Assembly (NCBI GenBank): GCA_023412845.1
Contig: JAEZRH010000172.1
Coordinates: 1-64,000, forward strand
Reading direction: 5' to 3'
DNA: 64,000 nt
DNA from: Bacillota bacterium
GTDB taxonomy: Bacteria > Bacillota > Clostridia > Oscillospirales > Acutalibacteraceae
Shown here: positions 40,147 to 49,227 of the stretch, in pieces
Layout of the letters: every line of letters starts with the position of its first letter
Numbering within the stretch: the first letter of the stretch is position 1
Notes under the pieces: model-generated
Seen by the model: the letters and a program-made list of their open reading frames with translations, nothing else
What the model was told of the DNA's origin: nothing
Databases searched by the model: none
Program-made: the position numbers and the translations under genes

Positions 40147-41541
40147 ATGATCAAGGAAAATCAAAGGATTCTGAACGGCCTGTTCGCCGTGTGGGACGCG
40201 TGTGTGTGCGTGCTTTCGATGGCGCTGGCTTTCTTTCTCCACTTCTTCCATTACGGCGGCCAGTTCTACATCGGCATCGACTACTACATGCATCTGATGC
40301 TTTTCATCGTGCCAGCCTATTTCCTTTTCTACCATTATTTCGGCCTGCACGATTCCTTCCGGCACGGCACCCTGATCGCGGAAGTCGGAAAGGTGTTCCA
40401 GTCCAACGCCATCGGCGTCGTGTTCGTGTTCGTCCTCGTCTTTTTCCTCAAGGAAGTCCACGTCTCCAGAATGGTGATCTTCCTGTTCGGCCTGGTCAAC
40501 TTCGCGTTCGGCTCGCTCAACCGGGCCGTGCTGCGGAAGCTGCTGCGCCGGATGCGCGCGTCCGGCTACAATATCAAACACCTGCTGCTTGTCGGCTGGA
40601 ACGATGTCTCTGCCGAGTTCTTCGACCGCGTCACGGCCAACCGCTCGCTCGGCTACGACTTCTCGGGCTACCTCAGCCACAGCAAGATCAGCACCTCCGG
40701 GCGGAAAATCGCATATGCGGGCGGCTTCGGCACGCTGCCGTACCTTCTGGAGCGCGGCGACATCGACGAAGTCGTCATTTCGCTCGATTACGCCGAATTT
40801 TCGGAACTCGGCGGCATCATCGACACCTGCGAGAAGGCGGGCGTCAAGTCGAATCTGCTGCCGTTCTACACGAAATATCTTCCCACCCGCCCCTTTATCG
40901 ACGAGGTGGAGGGCATGCCGCTCATCAATATCCGCCGCATCCCGCTTGACAACATGCTCAACAGCTTTTCGAAGCGCCTGCTCGACATTGCCGTTTCCGC
41001 CGTCATGCTGCTCGTGCTTTCTCCGCTGATGCTGGCTGCCGCCGTCGGAGTCAGGCTTTCCTCCCCCGGCCCGGTCTTCTACAGTCAGGAGCGCATGGGA
41101 AGGAACAAGCGGATTTTCAGGATGTACAAGTTCCGCTCCATGCGCGTGCAGGCAGGCGACGCGACCACCTGGGGCACGAAGGACGACGGCCGCCGCACGA
41201 AATTCGGCGCGTTTCTCCGCAAATACAGCATCGACGAGCTGCCGCAGCTTTTCAACGTGCTCAGGGGCGACATGAGTCTCGTCGGCCCCCGCCCGGAGCG
41301 GCCCTATTTTGTGGACAGGTTCCGCGAGGAGATTCCTCTCTACATGCTCAAGCACCTTGTACGCCCCGGCATCACGGGATGGGCGCAGGTCAACGGCTGG
41401 CGCGGCGACACCTCCATCGAGGAACGCATCAAATGCGATATCTATTACATAGAGAACTGGACGTTTCTTCTCGACATCAAGATTCTGCTTCTCACCGTGC
41501 TGAAGGGGTTCGTGAACAAAAGCGAAGATCTTCCCGGCTGA
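40147..41541 (+). CDS. Polyprenyl-phosphate sugar-1-phosphate transferase (WbaP/ExoY-like)
   Basis: A 464-residue initiating glycosyltransferase for exopolysaccharide or capsule: it moves a hexose 1-phosphate from a UDP-sugar to undecaprenyl phosphate. Four N-terminal helices (about 10-130) and a Rossmann-like CoA-binding domain (VGWNDVSAEFFDR onward) precede a fifth helix (LLDIAVSAVMLLVLSPLML) and the catalytic domain. Signatures are MYKFRSMR, SLVGPRPERPYF and RPGITGWAQVNGW. A gal operon lies convergently downstream and could supply UDP-galactose. No other polysaccharide genes are adjacent. Confidence 0.93.
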   Translation: MIKENQRILNGLFAVWDACVCVLSMALAFFLHFFHYGGQFYIGIDYYMHLMLFIVPAYFLFYHYFGLHDSFRHGTLIAEVGKVFQSNAIGVVFVFVLVFFLKEVHVSRMVIFLFGLVNFAFGSLNRAVLRKLLRRMRASGYNIKHLLLVGWNDVSAEFFDRVTANRSLGYDFSGYLSHSKISTSGRKIAYAGGFGTLPYLLERGDIDEVVISLDYAEFSELGGIIDTCEKAGVKSNLLPFYTKYLPTRPFIDEVEGMPLINIRRIPLDNMLNSFSKRLLDIAVSAVMLLVLSPLMLAAAVGVRLSSPGPVFYSQERMGRNKRIFRMYKFRSMRVQAGDATTWGTKDDGRRTKFGAFLRKYSIDELPQLFNVLRGDMSLVGPRPERPYFVDRFREEIPLYMLKHLVRPGITGWAQVNGWRGDTSIEERIKCDIYYIENWTFLLDIKILLLTVLKGFVNKSEDLPG

Positions 41542-41552
41542 AGCGGGAATAC

Positions 41553-41600
41553 AAAAAAGCAGGCGGGTATTTTCCGGAAAGGAATGCCCGCCTGCTTTTT
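41553..41600. terminator. Bidirectional terminator between sugar transferase and galE
   Basis: AAAAAAGCAGGCGGGTATT and the matching ATGCCCGCCTGCTTTTT form a long stem flanked by A and T runs, serving both converging genes. Confidence 0.9.
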
Positions 41601-41603
41601 GAT

Positions 41604-42602
41604 TTATTTATTTTTGCTGATGAAGTTCCAGCTGTCGCGGCACATGTCGTCCAGCGAATATTTTGCTTCCCACCCGAGTTCGTTTTTCGCGCGGGAGCAG
41701 TCCGCGTAGCAGGTCGCGATGTCGCCGGGGCGTCGGGCCTCGATTTTGTAAGGGATCTTCACGCCGCTCGCGCGCTCGAACGCGTGCACGACGTCCAGCA
41801 CGGAGCTGCCCCTACCCGTTCCCAGATTGATGGCGCGGGCGCCGTCGATTTTATCGATGGCCTCAAGCGCCTTGACATGCCCGGACGCGAGGTCGCAGAC
41901 GTGGATATAGTCGCGCACGCCGGTCCCGTCGGGCGTGGGGTAGTCGTCGCCGTAAACATGAAGGAAGGGCAGCTTGCCGACGGCTACTTTCGTGATATAC
42001 GGCATCAGGTTGTTCGGGATGCCGTTGGGGTTCTCGCCGATCAGGCCGCTCTCGTGGGCGCCGATGGGGTTGAAGTAGCGGAGCAGCGCGACCTTCCAGT
42101 CCTTTTCGGCGAAGCAGACGTCCGTCAGGATCCGCTCGATGAACAGTTTCGTCGTGCCGTAGGGGTTCGTGGTGGAAAGCGGCATGTCCTCGGTGAACGG
42201 CGCGGTGTTGTGCATGCCGTACACCGTGGCCGAGGAGCTGAATACCAGGCGCTTCACGCCGTACCGCTTCATCAGGCGCAGCAGGTTGACGGTGCCCGTG
42301 AGGTTGTTGTGGTAATACTCAAGCGGCTTCGAGACGGATTCGCCCACCGCCTTAAGGCCCGCGAAATGGATGACCGCGTCGATTTTGTTTTCCTTGAAAA
42401 TCTTTTCAAAGCCCTCCAAGTCGAGCATATCGCAGTCGTAAACCGGGAATTTTTTGCCGGCGATGGCCTCGATCTTACCGACGACCTCCGGCGACGAATT
42501 GCTGTAATTGTCCATCACGACGATGTCATAGCCGTTCCGCAGAAGCTCGACGGCCGTATGCGAACCGATATAACCGGCTCCGCCGGTGATCAGAACATTC
42601 AT
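41604..42602 (-). CDS. galE: UDP-glucose 4-epimerase
   Basis: A 332-residue short-chain dehydrogenase-type epimerase that interconverts UDP-galactose and UDP-glucose. ITGGAGYIGSHTAVEL binds NAD, SSSATVYG supplies the catalytic Ser region, and NPYGTTKLFIE gives the Tyr-x-x-x-Lys. It is last in the galK-galT-galE operon, overlapping the end of galT by four bases. Confidence 0.97.
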   Translation of the reverse strand: MNVLITGGAGYIGSHTAVELLRNGYDIVVMDNYSNSSPEVVGKIEAIAGKKFPVYDCDMLDLEGFEKIFKENKIDAVIHFAGLKAVGESVSKPLEYYHNNLTGTVNLLRLMKRYGVKRLVFSSSATVYGMHNTAPFTEDMPLSTTNPYGTTKLFIERILTDVCFAEKDWKVALLRYFNPIGAHESGLIGENPNGIPNNLMPYITKVAVGKLPFLHVYGDDYPTPDGTGVRDYIHVCDLASGHVKALEAIDKIDGARAINLGTGRGSSVLDVVHAFERASGVKIPYKIEARRPGDIATCYADCSRAKNELGWEAKYSLDDMCRDSWNFISKNK

Positions 42603-43579
42603 TTTCCGTTCTCCTTTCCGTCAAGAAAGCGTTTGTACGCCTGGCGCAGCTCTTCCGCCGTGTCTTCCGGGCAGGTAGGGTTGCAGGCGGCCCAGGCCCC
42701 CGTCTCGCTGGAGGCGTTGAACTTCTGCTTCTGTGCGCTGCGCATGGGCGGGTAAAACTCGATGTGGAAGTGGAAATCCTTCGAATAGTCGCCGCTGTTG
42801 ACCGGCGCGTTGTGCATGCACATCATATACGGGAACCGGTACCCGAACAGGCTGTCGAGCATGCCCGCGGTGTCCCGCACGGTCACGCCGAGGGCGTCCC
42901 GCTCCGCGCCGGTGAAATCCGTCAGGTACTGTTTGTGCGCGTTGGACTGGATGTATACGCCGTAGGGATATGCGGAGAAAAACGGCAGGAACACGGTGAA
43001 GTACTCGTTCCGGAAGATGATGCGGCTCTTCGCCTGCTCCTCGTTCGCAAGAAAATCGCACCAAAGGCAGCGGCCGTTCTTTTTATAATACTCCTTTGCG
43101 GACTGTGCTTCAAGCTCGAGTTTTTTCGGCAGGAACGGATAGGCGTAGATCTGCCCGTGCGGGTGCGGCATGGTGACGCCGACGACCTCGCCGCGGTTCT
43201 CAAAGACGAACACATATTTGACCTTCGGGTTGGCGCTGAGGGCGGCGAACCGCTCGCACCAGAGGTCGACGAGCTTGCGCATGTGCGCGTCGGAAAGCTG
43301 CGGCACCGTAACCGTGTGTTCCGGCGAATACAGCACGACTTCGCATTTTCCGTAGCAGGGCGCCGTTTTGAAGAAGTCCGTGCCGACGGGGTCCGGCTCC
43401 GGCGGATCCTTCCGCAGCGCCGGAAAATCGTTGTCATACTTCATGACCTCGTAGTCCGGCACGTTGCCGAACGACGGGCAGAAGGGGCACCAGTCCTTCG
43501 GCATCTGCGGGCGGTTCTGGCGGTTCGACGCCACCATCGTCCAGTCGCGGAGAAAAGGGTCCCATCTCAGTTCAGCCAT
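42599..43579 (-). CDS. galT: Galactose-1-phosphate uridylyltransferase
   Basis: A 326-residue class I GalT of the HIT superfamily. TMPHPHGQIYAYP contains the catalytic HPHxQ with the uridylylated histidine. WCPFCPSFG and CLWCDF give the zinc cysteine pairs. FHFHIEFYPP is the second histidine cluster. It converts galactose 1-phosphate and UDP-glucose to UDP-galactose and glucose 1-phosphate. It lies 16 bases after galK and overlaps galE. Confidence 0.96.
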   Translation of the reverse strand: MAELRWDPFLRDWTMVASNRQNRPQMPKDWCPFCPSFGNVPDYEVMKYDNDFPALRKDPPEPDPVGTDFFKTAPCYGKCEVVLYSPEHTVTVPQLSDAHMRKLVDLWCERFAALSANPKVKYVFVFENRGEVVGVTMPHPHGQIYAYPFLPKKLELEAQSAKEYYKKNGRCLWCDFLANEEQAKSRIIFRNEYFTVFLPFFSAYPYGVYIQSNAHKQYLTDFTGAERDALGVTVRDTAGMLDSLFGYRFPYMMCMHNAPVNSGDYSKDFHFHIEFYPPMRSAQKQKFNASSETGAWAACNPTCPEDTAEELRQAYKRFLDGKENGK

Positions 43580-43595
43580 TTTAAAGATCTCCTGT

Positions 43596-44882
43596 TCATA
43601 AGATTCGGATTCCGCCCACGGGCCTTACGGAAAGGGGCAGACAGCTGTTTTCGCCGAAAACGGCCTCCATGCGCTCTTTGAATTCCGGCAGGAACCCTTC
43701 GGGCACATAGGTCTGCACCGTCCCGGCAAAGCCGCCGCCGTGGACGCGCCACGCGCCGCCCCGGGGAGCGAGCAGGCGCTCGCACAGGGCAAGCGCCACG
43801 GCGACGCCCTGCTCCGAAACGTGCGAAGGCGAAAATACATTCTGCAGGTACTCGAACGAAGAGCGCCCGCTTTCAATGACAAGGCTCTTGAATTGCTCAA
43901 AATTCCCCGCTTTCAGCGCTTCGGCCTCGCGCAGCACGCGGGCGTTGTCGCCGAAGTAATGGACGGCCCGCAGCACGGCGCGGTCACCCGCCGTGGCGCG
44001 CACCTTCGGGATGGCCGCAAAGAACTCATCTTCGTCCACCTGCGAGAGGACTTCTTTGCCGAACACGCCGGCCGCGGCCCTCATCTCGGCGGGGACGGCC
44101 GCATAGTCCGGGGTCAGGGCGGCGTGATTGCCCTTTGTGTCGATCATGCAGAGACGGTAGCCGCACGCCGCGAAATCAAACGGGATCTTCTCCGCCTTCG
44201 GGTCGGCGGAGTCACGGAAATCCAGCATGGCGAAGCCGCCGATCGCGCAGGCCGCCTGGTCCATCAGGCCGCACGGCTTGCCGAAATAGTCGTTTTCCGC
44301 ACGCTGGCCGATCTGCGCGACCGCAAGGGGCGGCACGCTCCCCTCACAGAACAGCCCGCTCAGGACCGTGCCGATGAGCACTTCGAACGCCGCGGACGAC
44401 GACAGGCCGGAGCCCGGCAGCACCTGCGACGTCGTGTACGCGCAGAACCCGCCGGTGCGGTACCCCCGCCGGACGAGGTCCGCGCAGATGCCGCGCAGCA
44501 GCGCTTTGGACGTATTCTTCTCCTCCGGGTGGACGGAGAGATCGCCGATGTTGAGCGCATCCTCGGGGAAGCCCTGCGAGCGCACCCGCACCTCGCCGTT
44601 TTCAAGCGGCGAGGCTACGGCGACGGCATCCAGATTCACGCCGGCGGCGAGCACCCGCCCGCCCTGGTGGTCGGTATGGTTGCCGCCGATCTCCGTGCGG
44701 CCCGGCGCGCTGAAGACCGTCACGTCCCGGTCCGCGCCGTACAGCCGCCCAAATTCTTCGATCGCGCGGGCGATCCGTTCCCCGCGTTTTTCCGCTTCCT
44801 CTTTTCCGCACACGTAGATGCACGAAAGCTCCTCCGTATATTTCCCCTGCCGGATGAATTTTTTTGCCTGCTCTGGCAGCAT
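43596..44882 (-). CDS. galK: Galactokinase
   Basis: A 428-residue GHMP kinase that phosphorylates galactose at C1. FSAPGRTEIGGNHTDHQGG is the galactokinase signature and LPGSGLSSSAAFEVL the ATP-binding GHMP motif; GGGFAGTVQ near the end is motif 3. I chose the ATG at 44882 because GGGAGGGG lies eight bases upstream; a longer frame to 45068 crosses the promoter. It is the first gene of galKTE. The N-terminal region (about 45 residues before the signature) is extended compared with E. coli GalK, as in other clostridial forms. Confidence 0.95.
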   Translation of the reverse strand: MLPEQAKKFIRQGKYTEELSCIYVCGKEEAEKRGERIARAIEEFGRLYGADRDVTVFSAPGRTEIGGNHTDHQGGRVLAAGVNLDAVAVASPLENGEVRVRSQGFPEDALNIGDLSVHPEEKNTSKALLRGICADLVRRGYRTGGFCAYTTSQVLPGSGLSSSAAFEVLIGTVLSGLFCEGSVPPLAVAQIGQRAENDYFGKPCGLMDQAACAIGGFAMLDFRDSADPKAEKIPFDFAACGYRLCMIDTKGNHAALTPDYAAVPAEMRAAAGVFGKEVLSQVDEDEFFAAIPKVRATAGDRAVLRAVHYFGDNARVLREAEALKAGNFEQFKSLVIESGRSSFEYLQNVFSPSHVSEQGVAVALALCERLLAPRGGAWRVHGGGFAGTVQTYVPEGFLPEFKERMEAVFGENSCLPLSVRPVGGIRIL

Positions 44883-44936
44883 AGCGACATCCCCTCCCAT
44901 TTTTTTGCACTGCCGCTGTCTTCTTTTTCCGGTTTT

Positions 44937-44965
44937 ATTGTACCCCTCCCACCGTCTTTTCACAA
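44937..44965 (-). promoter_or_regulatory. Predicted promoter of galKTE
   Basis: Minus-strand TTGTGA (44965-44960) and TACAAT (44942-44937) with a 17-base spacer. TTCAC-AA-GTGAA overlaps the -35 and could be an operator. A separate perfect palindrome AATACGTATT lies at 45037-45046. Confidence 0.55.
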
Positions 44966-45076
44966 GTGAAGATTGTATCAGCGATATGGATATTTGATGT
45001 TTTCGCCTTCCCCTCTTATCGCCGGCGAAAATGAATAATACGTATTGCCGATGGAAAACATATTCCAAAGAGATTA

Positions 45077-45130
45077 AGAGCCTGCCCCAAAATCGGAACC
45101 GGAATTTCCCCTGTCGGGGAGCGGGCTCAA
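45077..45130. other. Imperfect inverted repeat before gerA
   Basis: GAGCCTGCCCC and GGGGAGCGGGCTC form an imperfect stem. The left end resembles the IS-like GAGCC(T)... termini of the element at 38926. It could be a solo remnant or a leader hairpin. Confidence 0.3.
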
Positions 45131-45152
45131 TAAAGAAGGTCTGATCCTACAA

Positions 45153-46649
45153 ATGGCGGGCAGCGATTCTTTCGGCAATGCGAAGCTCCCCTCCTCCGAT
45201 CTGGAGGCGAACGTCAAATACCTCTGCAATATCTTCAGGGATGACGACACGCTCGTTAAGCGTTTTTTTTCGAGCGCACGCGAACCGACGGCAAAGTTCT
45301 GCATCCTTTTTTCCGACGGAATGATCAACAATAAGCTTATGAACGAGGATATCATCCGCCCCGTGCTGGAATGTCCCTTCCGAAAAGACGACCCCAGTCT
45401 GACCCAAACCGTATCGGAAAACATCACGCTTTCCAACAGCGTGGAACGGACCGATCAGGTCGAGAATCTGGTCCAGGCCATCGTCTACGGCGATACGGTT
45501 CTGCTGGCACGGGGCTGCCCGGACGCGCTGGTGCTGAACACCAAAGGGTGGAACACGCGCTCCATTGCCGAACCGGAAAGCGAACGCGTGCTGCGCGGCC
45601 CGCGCGAGGGGTTCAACGAATCGCTGCTGACGAACCTCTCCATGCTGCACCGAAAGCTGCGGACCCCGGACCTTAAGATGAAATACCGCACCTTCGGCAC
45701 CAGGACCAAGACGAAGGCCTGCCTCTGCTACCTGGACAGTCTTGTGAACAAGTCCGTGCTGGAAGAGTTGGAAAAGCGCCTGGACCGGATCGACATCGAC
45801 GGGACGCTCGACTCGAATTACATTGCGGAATTGATCAAGGATTCCCCGTTTTCCGCCATTGACACGGTGGGGAGCACGGAGCGCCCCGACGTGGTGGCCG
45901 GCAAGCTTCTGGAGGGCCGCATCGCCCTGTTGCTGGACGGAACGCCGGCGGTGCTGACGGTCCCCCACCTGTTCATCGAGCTTTTTCAGAGCGACGAGGA
46001 TTATTACGTTTCCTTTGTGTTTTCATCAATCGGCAGATTGCTGCGGATTCTCTCCTTCATCATATCTCTCTGCTTCCCCGCCTTCTACGTCGCTCTGGTG
46101 ACCTTCCACCAGGAAATGCTCCCCACGCAGCTTCTGCTGAGCATCTCAGCCGCGCGGCAGGGCGTCCCCTTCCCCACCGCACTGGAAACCGTGTTCATGC
46201 TCGTCGTGTTTGAGATGCTGCGCGAGTCCGGCGCGCGCATGCCCGGCATCATGGGTCAGACGCTCAGCATCGTGGGCGCGCTGGTCATCGGTCAGGCCGC
46301 CGTGCGCGCCAAGCTCGTCAGCGCCCCAATCATCATCGTCGTCGGCCTTGCCGGGATCACCGGTCTGATGGTCCCGCGTCTCAAAGGGTACACCATCACT
46401 CATCGTTTTTTCCTGCTGATCTGCGCCTGCTTTCTCGGGCTTTACGGGCTGCTGCTGGGCCTCCTGGTCCTTTTGGTCGGGATTTTCGGGATGCATTCCT
46501 TCGGAGTGCCCATCGTGCCCGACATCCACCTGAGCAACCCGCAGGAATACAAAGACATCTACTTCCGGTTTCCCTGGATCTTTATGAAAGAACGGCCGGG
46601 CTACTTTACCAAGAACACGACCAGGCAGACAAACGGGGAGAAAAAATGA
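45153..46649 (+). CDS. gerA: Spore germinant receptor A subunit (GerA family)
   Basis: A 498-residue A subunit of a nutrient germinant receptor in the spore inner membrane. The N-terminal soluble domain (about 1-285) contains LVQAIVYGDTVLLARG, ESERVLRGPREGFNESLLTN and RPDVVAGKLLEGRIALLLDGTP, the family signature. A C-terminal membrane domain of about five helices follows, with SAARQGVPFPTALE. It begins with ATG 45153; the ribosome site (AAGAAGG) is rather distant. Overlap with gerC by four bases shows coupling. It is divergent from galK. Confidence 0.95.
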   Translation: MAGSDSFGNAKLPSSDLEANVKYLCNIFRDDDTLVKRFFSSAREPTAKFCILFSDGMINNKLMNEDIIRPVLECPFRKDDPSLTQTVSENITLSNSVERTDQVENLVQAIVYGDTVLLARGCPDALVLNTKGWNTRSIAEPESERVLRGPREGFNESLLTNLSMLHRKLRTPDLKMKYRTFGTRTKTKACLCYLDSLVNKSVLEELEKRLDRIDIDGTLDSNYIAELIKDSPFSAIDTVGSTERPDVVAGKLLEGRIALLLDGTPAVLTVPHLFIELFQSDEDYYVSFVFSSIGRLLRILSFIISLCFPAFYVALVTFHQEMLPTQLLLSISAARQGVPFPTALETVFMLVVFEMLRESGARMPGIMGQTLSIVGALVIGQAAVRAKLVSAPIIIVVGLAGITGLMVPRLKGYTITHRFFLLICACFLGLYGLLLGLLVLLVGIFGMHSFGVPIVPDIHLSNPQEYKDIYFRFPWIFMKERPGYFTKNTTRQTNGEKK

Positions 46650-47791
46650 AAAAAGCAGTGGCTTTGATCGTGGCGCTCGTGATGATATTCACCTTCACGG
46701 GATGCTGGAACTATCACGAAATCGAAACGCTTCAGATCGTTGCGGGCGTGGCGCTGGACCCGGGTCAAAACGGTTATAAATACCATGTCACCTTTGAATG
46801 CGTCAAGCTGCAGCAGGACGGCCAGCAGTCGGGCGGCTCCCAGCCGGTGATCCTGGAAACGGACGGGAACACCATATTCGACGCCGTGCGCAGCACGCTG
46901 AACGAATCGGACAAAAAGCTTTATTTCAGCCACTGCCAGATCGTTATCGTCAGCAGCCAGCTTGCGAAGAGCGGGCTCAAGGTTTTGCTGGACTGGTTCA
47001 TGCGTGATGCCGAGCCGCGCGACACGCTGGAATTTCTGGTCTCGAAGGAAGACACCGCGGGGGTCATTCTGCAGCAGAAACCTAAAACCGGGCAGGTGAT
47101 GTCATACCAGATCTCCAACTCTCTGCACGAATCCGCCAATGCGGCCGGCAAAAACCAGCACATGCAGCTTTACCAGATCAACAACACTCTGAACACGGCC
47201 GGGAACGACCTCTCCCTCCCCGCGATAAAGATCAAGCAGGAGGCGGGCGGAGCGAACGTGCAGGTGGATGGGGACGCGGTGTTCAAGGAGGATAAGCTGG
47301 TGGGCTGGATCGACGGCGACCAGGCAAGATCGCTGAACTTCGTGCTGAACAGGATCAACGGAGGCCTTCTCCTCACCGGGGAAAAGCCGGGCGAACAGGA
47401 CCTCGCGCTGGAAATCATCAGCAGTAGCACAAAAATCAAGCCCACCGTCAGCAACGGGATTCCCACCATGAACATCGGCATCCACATGCTGGCGGCCTAT
47501 GGCGAACAAAACAGCACGACGGACGTTCTTTCGAACCAGGGCGCCGAAAAGGTTGCGCAATACGCAGAGCGCACCATAAAAACTGGCGTGGAAGATATGA
47601 TCGCCCTGACGCAGCAGAAATACGACAGCGACATCTTCGACTTCGGCTCTAAAATCAACCAGGAGCTGCCGGATGACTGGGACAAGCTTAAGCCCAACTG
47701 GTACGACACGTTCAAAAAGCTGAAGTACAACGTCAGCGCCGAGGTGGAGATCAAGAATGCGGCGACCGCCGTGGACAAAGGGGGCCAATAG
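46646..47791 (+). CDS. gerC: Spore germinant receptor C subunit (lipoprotein GerC)
   Basis: A 381-residue lipoprotein. The signal peptide ends FTFTGCWNYHEIE, with the lipidated Cys20 and the WNxxEI motif typical of Ger(x)C proteins. Conserved segments include IVAGVALDPGQN, LYFSHCQIVIVSSQLA and FLVSKED. It associates with the A and B subunits at the spore inner membrane. Its ATG overlaps the gerA stop. Confidence 0.95.
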   Translation: MKKAVALIVALVMIFTFTGCWNYHEIETLQIVAGVALDPGQNGYKYHVTFECVKLQQDGQQSGGSQPVILETDGNTIFDAVRSTLNESDKKLYFSHCQIVIVSSQLAKSGLKVLLDWFMRDAEPRDTLEFLVSKEDTAGVILQQKPKTGQVMSYQISNSLHESANAAGKNQHMQLYQINNTLNTAGNDLSLPAIKIKQEAGGANVQVDGDAVFKEDKLVGWIDGDQARSLNFVLNRINGGLLLTGEKPGEQDLALEIISSSTKIKPTVSNGIPTMNIGIHMLAAYGEQNSTTDVLSNQGAEKVAQYAERTIKTGVEDMIALTQQKYDSDIFDFGSKINQELPDDWDKLKPNWYDTFKKLKYNVSAEVEIKNAATAVDKGGQ

Positions 47792-47793
47792 CG

Positions 47794-48006
47794 ATGCAGG
47801 GCATGATGATTTTTCTTTTTTTCTTCGTGATTCTGGCCGCTTTTGACCTCGCGCCCTTAATCAAGCGGAAGGAATGGACCTATCTTTACTTTTCCGTCCC
47901 CGCCTATGTGATCTCTCTGGTCCTGAACATCCTGATGGCCGGCAATATCCGTTATCCGAGCATCACAAAGGTGATAGAAGGGGTCTTATCAAAATTTGTA
48001 AAGTGA
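47794..48006 (+). CDS. Small two-helix protein of the ger operon (D-subunit type)
   Basis: A 70-residue protein with two membrane helices (MIFLFFFVILAAFDLAPLI and YLYFSVPAYVISLVLNILMA) and a short basic end. It starts 2 bases after the gerC stop. Size, topology and place match the small 'D' genes described in some Bacillus germinant-receptor operons, which modulate receptor function. I cannot prove homology from sequence alone. Confidence 0.65.
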   Translation: MQGMMIFLFFFVILAAFDLAPLIKRKEWTYLYFSVPAYVISLVLNILMAGNIRYPSITKVIEGVLSKFVK

Positions 48007-48015
48007 AGGGTCGCC

Positions 48016-49137
48016 ATGGAAAAAGTCAAGATCCCGGGCCAGCAGATGCAGGCGATGCTGGCCCTGTTCCTTCTGGGCAGCTCCTTTATTTCCGGGGGAG
48101 CATTCAAGGCCCGGCAGGACTCCTGGATCTGCCTGACCGCCGCTTATGTCCTGAGCATCCCGCTATACTGGGTCTATGCCAGACTTCTTGAGCTGTATGA
48201 GAGCCGGGATTTCTTCGACTGCATCCTGCGGTCGTGCGGCAGAATTGCCGGCACGGCGGTCTGTGCCCTGTACGCGCTGTTTATGCTTCATGTGATCGCC
48301 CTGATCCTCCGCATTTTCATAGAATATATCCACAACCTCAACATGCCGGAGACGCCGCCGGTCTTTATCGCCGGCTGCATTACGGTCACCGCCGTCTACG
48401 CACTGAAAAACCGGTTCCCCGTTTTGGCCCGCGTTTCAAGGCCGCTGCTGGTGGTTTATGCCTCCCTGCTGACCCTGACTCTCATTCTTGCGCAGGGGAG
48501 CATGGACTTCGGCAACCTCAAGCCGTTTCTGCACCACAGCTTCACCGACCTGGCAGAGGGCACCTCCGTCCCCTTCGCCATTCCTTTCGGGGATACCGTG
48601 CTTTTCCTCCCGGCGCTCAGTTCTCTGGACCGCAAGGAAAAACCGTTCCCCGTCCTGCTGAAGGGGAGCACGATCGGCTTCGTGCTTCTGCTGGCCATCA
48701 GCCTGCGAAACATTCTTATCCTCGGGTATTCGGACAGCTCTTACATGTTCCCTTCCTATAACGCGGCGTCGGTCATCGCGATCGGGGACTTTATCCTCGG
48801 GGTCGAGGTGATCGTGGGGTTCTACGTCCTGATTGCGGGATTCGTACGCATCTGCATGCTGCTTTACACCATGAGCAGCGCTTTCGCCGTGGTGTTCCGC
48901 TTTCACGATTACGAGCCGCTTGTCATCCCCTGCGGGCTGCTCGCCATCACCATGTCGCTGTTCGTTCACCGCGACACGGCCGACCTGTTCAGCTTTCTAC
49001 CGTATTACCCTGCCTATTCCTTCCCGATGCAGGTCGTTCTGCCGCTCCTGCTTCTGGCCGTCGGAAAGATCCGGAAAAAAATCGGCTTTTTGAAGAAAAC
49101 GCGGAAGAAATCCGCGCGGAACGCACCCGCTCCCTGA
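48016..49137 (+). CDS. gerB: Spore germinant receptor B subunit (permease-like), copy 1
   Basis: A 373-residue membrane protein of the GerB/spore-germination permease family (APC superfamily), with about ten helices. QAMLALFLLGSSFISGG and KARQDSWICLTAAYVLSIP open the domain. LLAISLRNILILGYS and MFPSYNAASVIAIGDFILGVEV are conserved later. It probably binds the germinant. The C-terminus is strongly basic (KIRKKIGFLKKTRKKSARN). A second B gene follows directly. Confidence 0.93.
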   Translation: MEKVKIPGQQMQAMLALFLLGSSFISGGAFKARQDSWICLTAAYVLSIPLYWVYARLLELYESRDFFDCILRSCGRIAGTAVCALYALFMLHVIALILRIFIEYIHNLNMPETPPVFIAGCITVTAVYALKNRFPVLARVSRPLLVVYASLLTLTLILAQGSMDFGNLKPFLHHSFTDLAEGTSVPFAIPFGDTVLFLPALSSLDRKEKPFPVLLKGSTIGFVLLLAISLRNILILGYSDSSYMFPSYNAASVIAIGDFILGVEVIVGFYVLIAGFVRICMLLYTMSSAFAVVFRFHDYEPLVIPCGLLAITMSLFVHRDTADLFSFLPYYPAYSFPMQVVLPLLLLAVGKIRKKIGFLKKTRKKSARNAPAP

Positions 49138-49227
49138 AAGCCGCCGGACACGGGAACGCGGCCGGGCCGGATGGAATCCCGGTTCCCGGCATTTGCAAAC
49201 GTTTCAATTGATTGGAAAGGGTTTACC

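Noticed and set aside
44883..45068. Longer N-terminus for galactokinase
   Set aside because: The upstream codons cross a good promoter (44937-44965) and read as low-quality sequence; the ATG at 44882 has an excellent ribosome site.
45030..45070. Sigma-G promoter for gerA (GAATA ... CATATT)
   Set aside because: The spacing is about 21 bases, too long for the 17-18 expected, so the match is not convincing.
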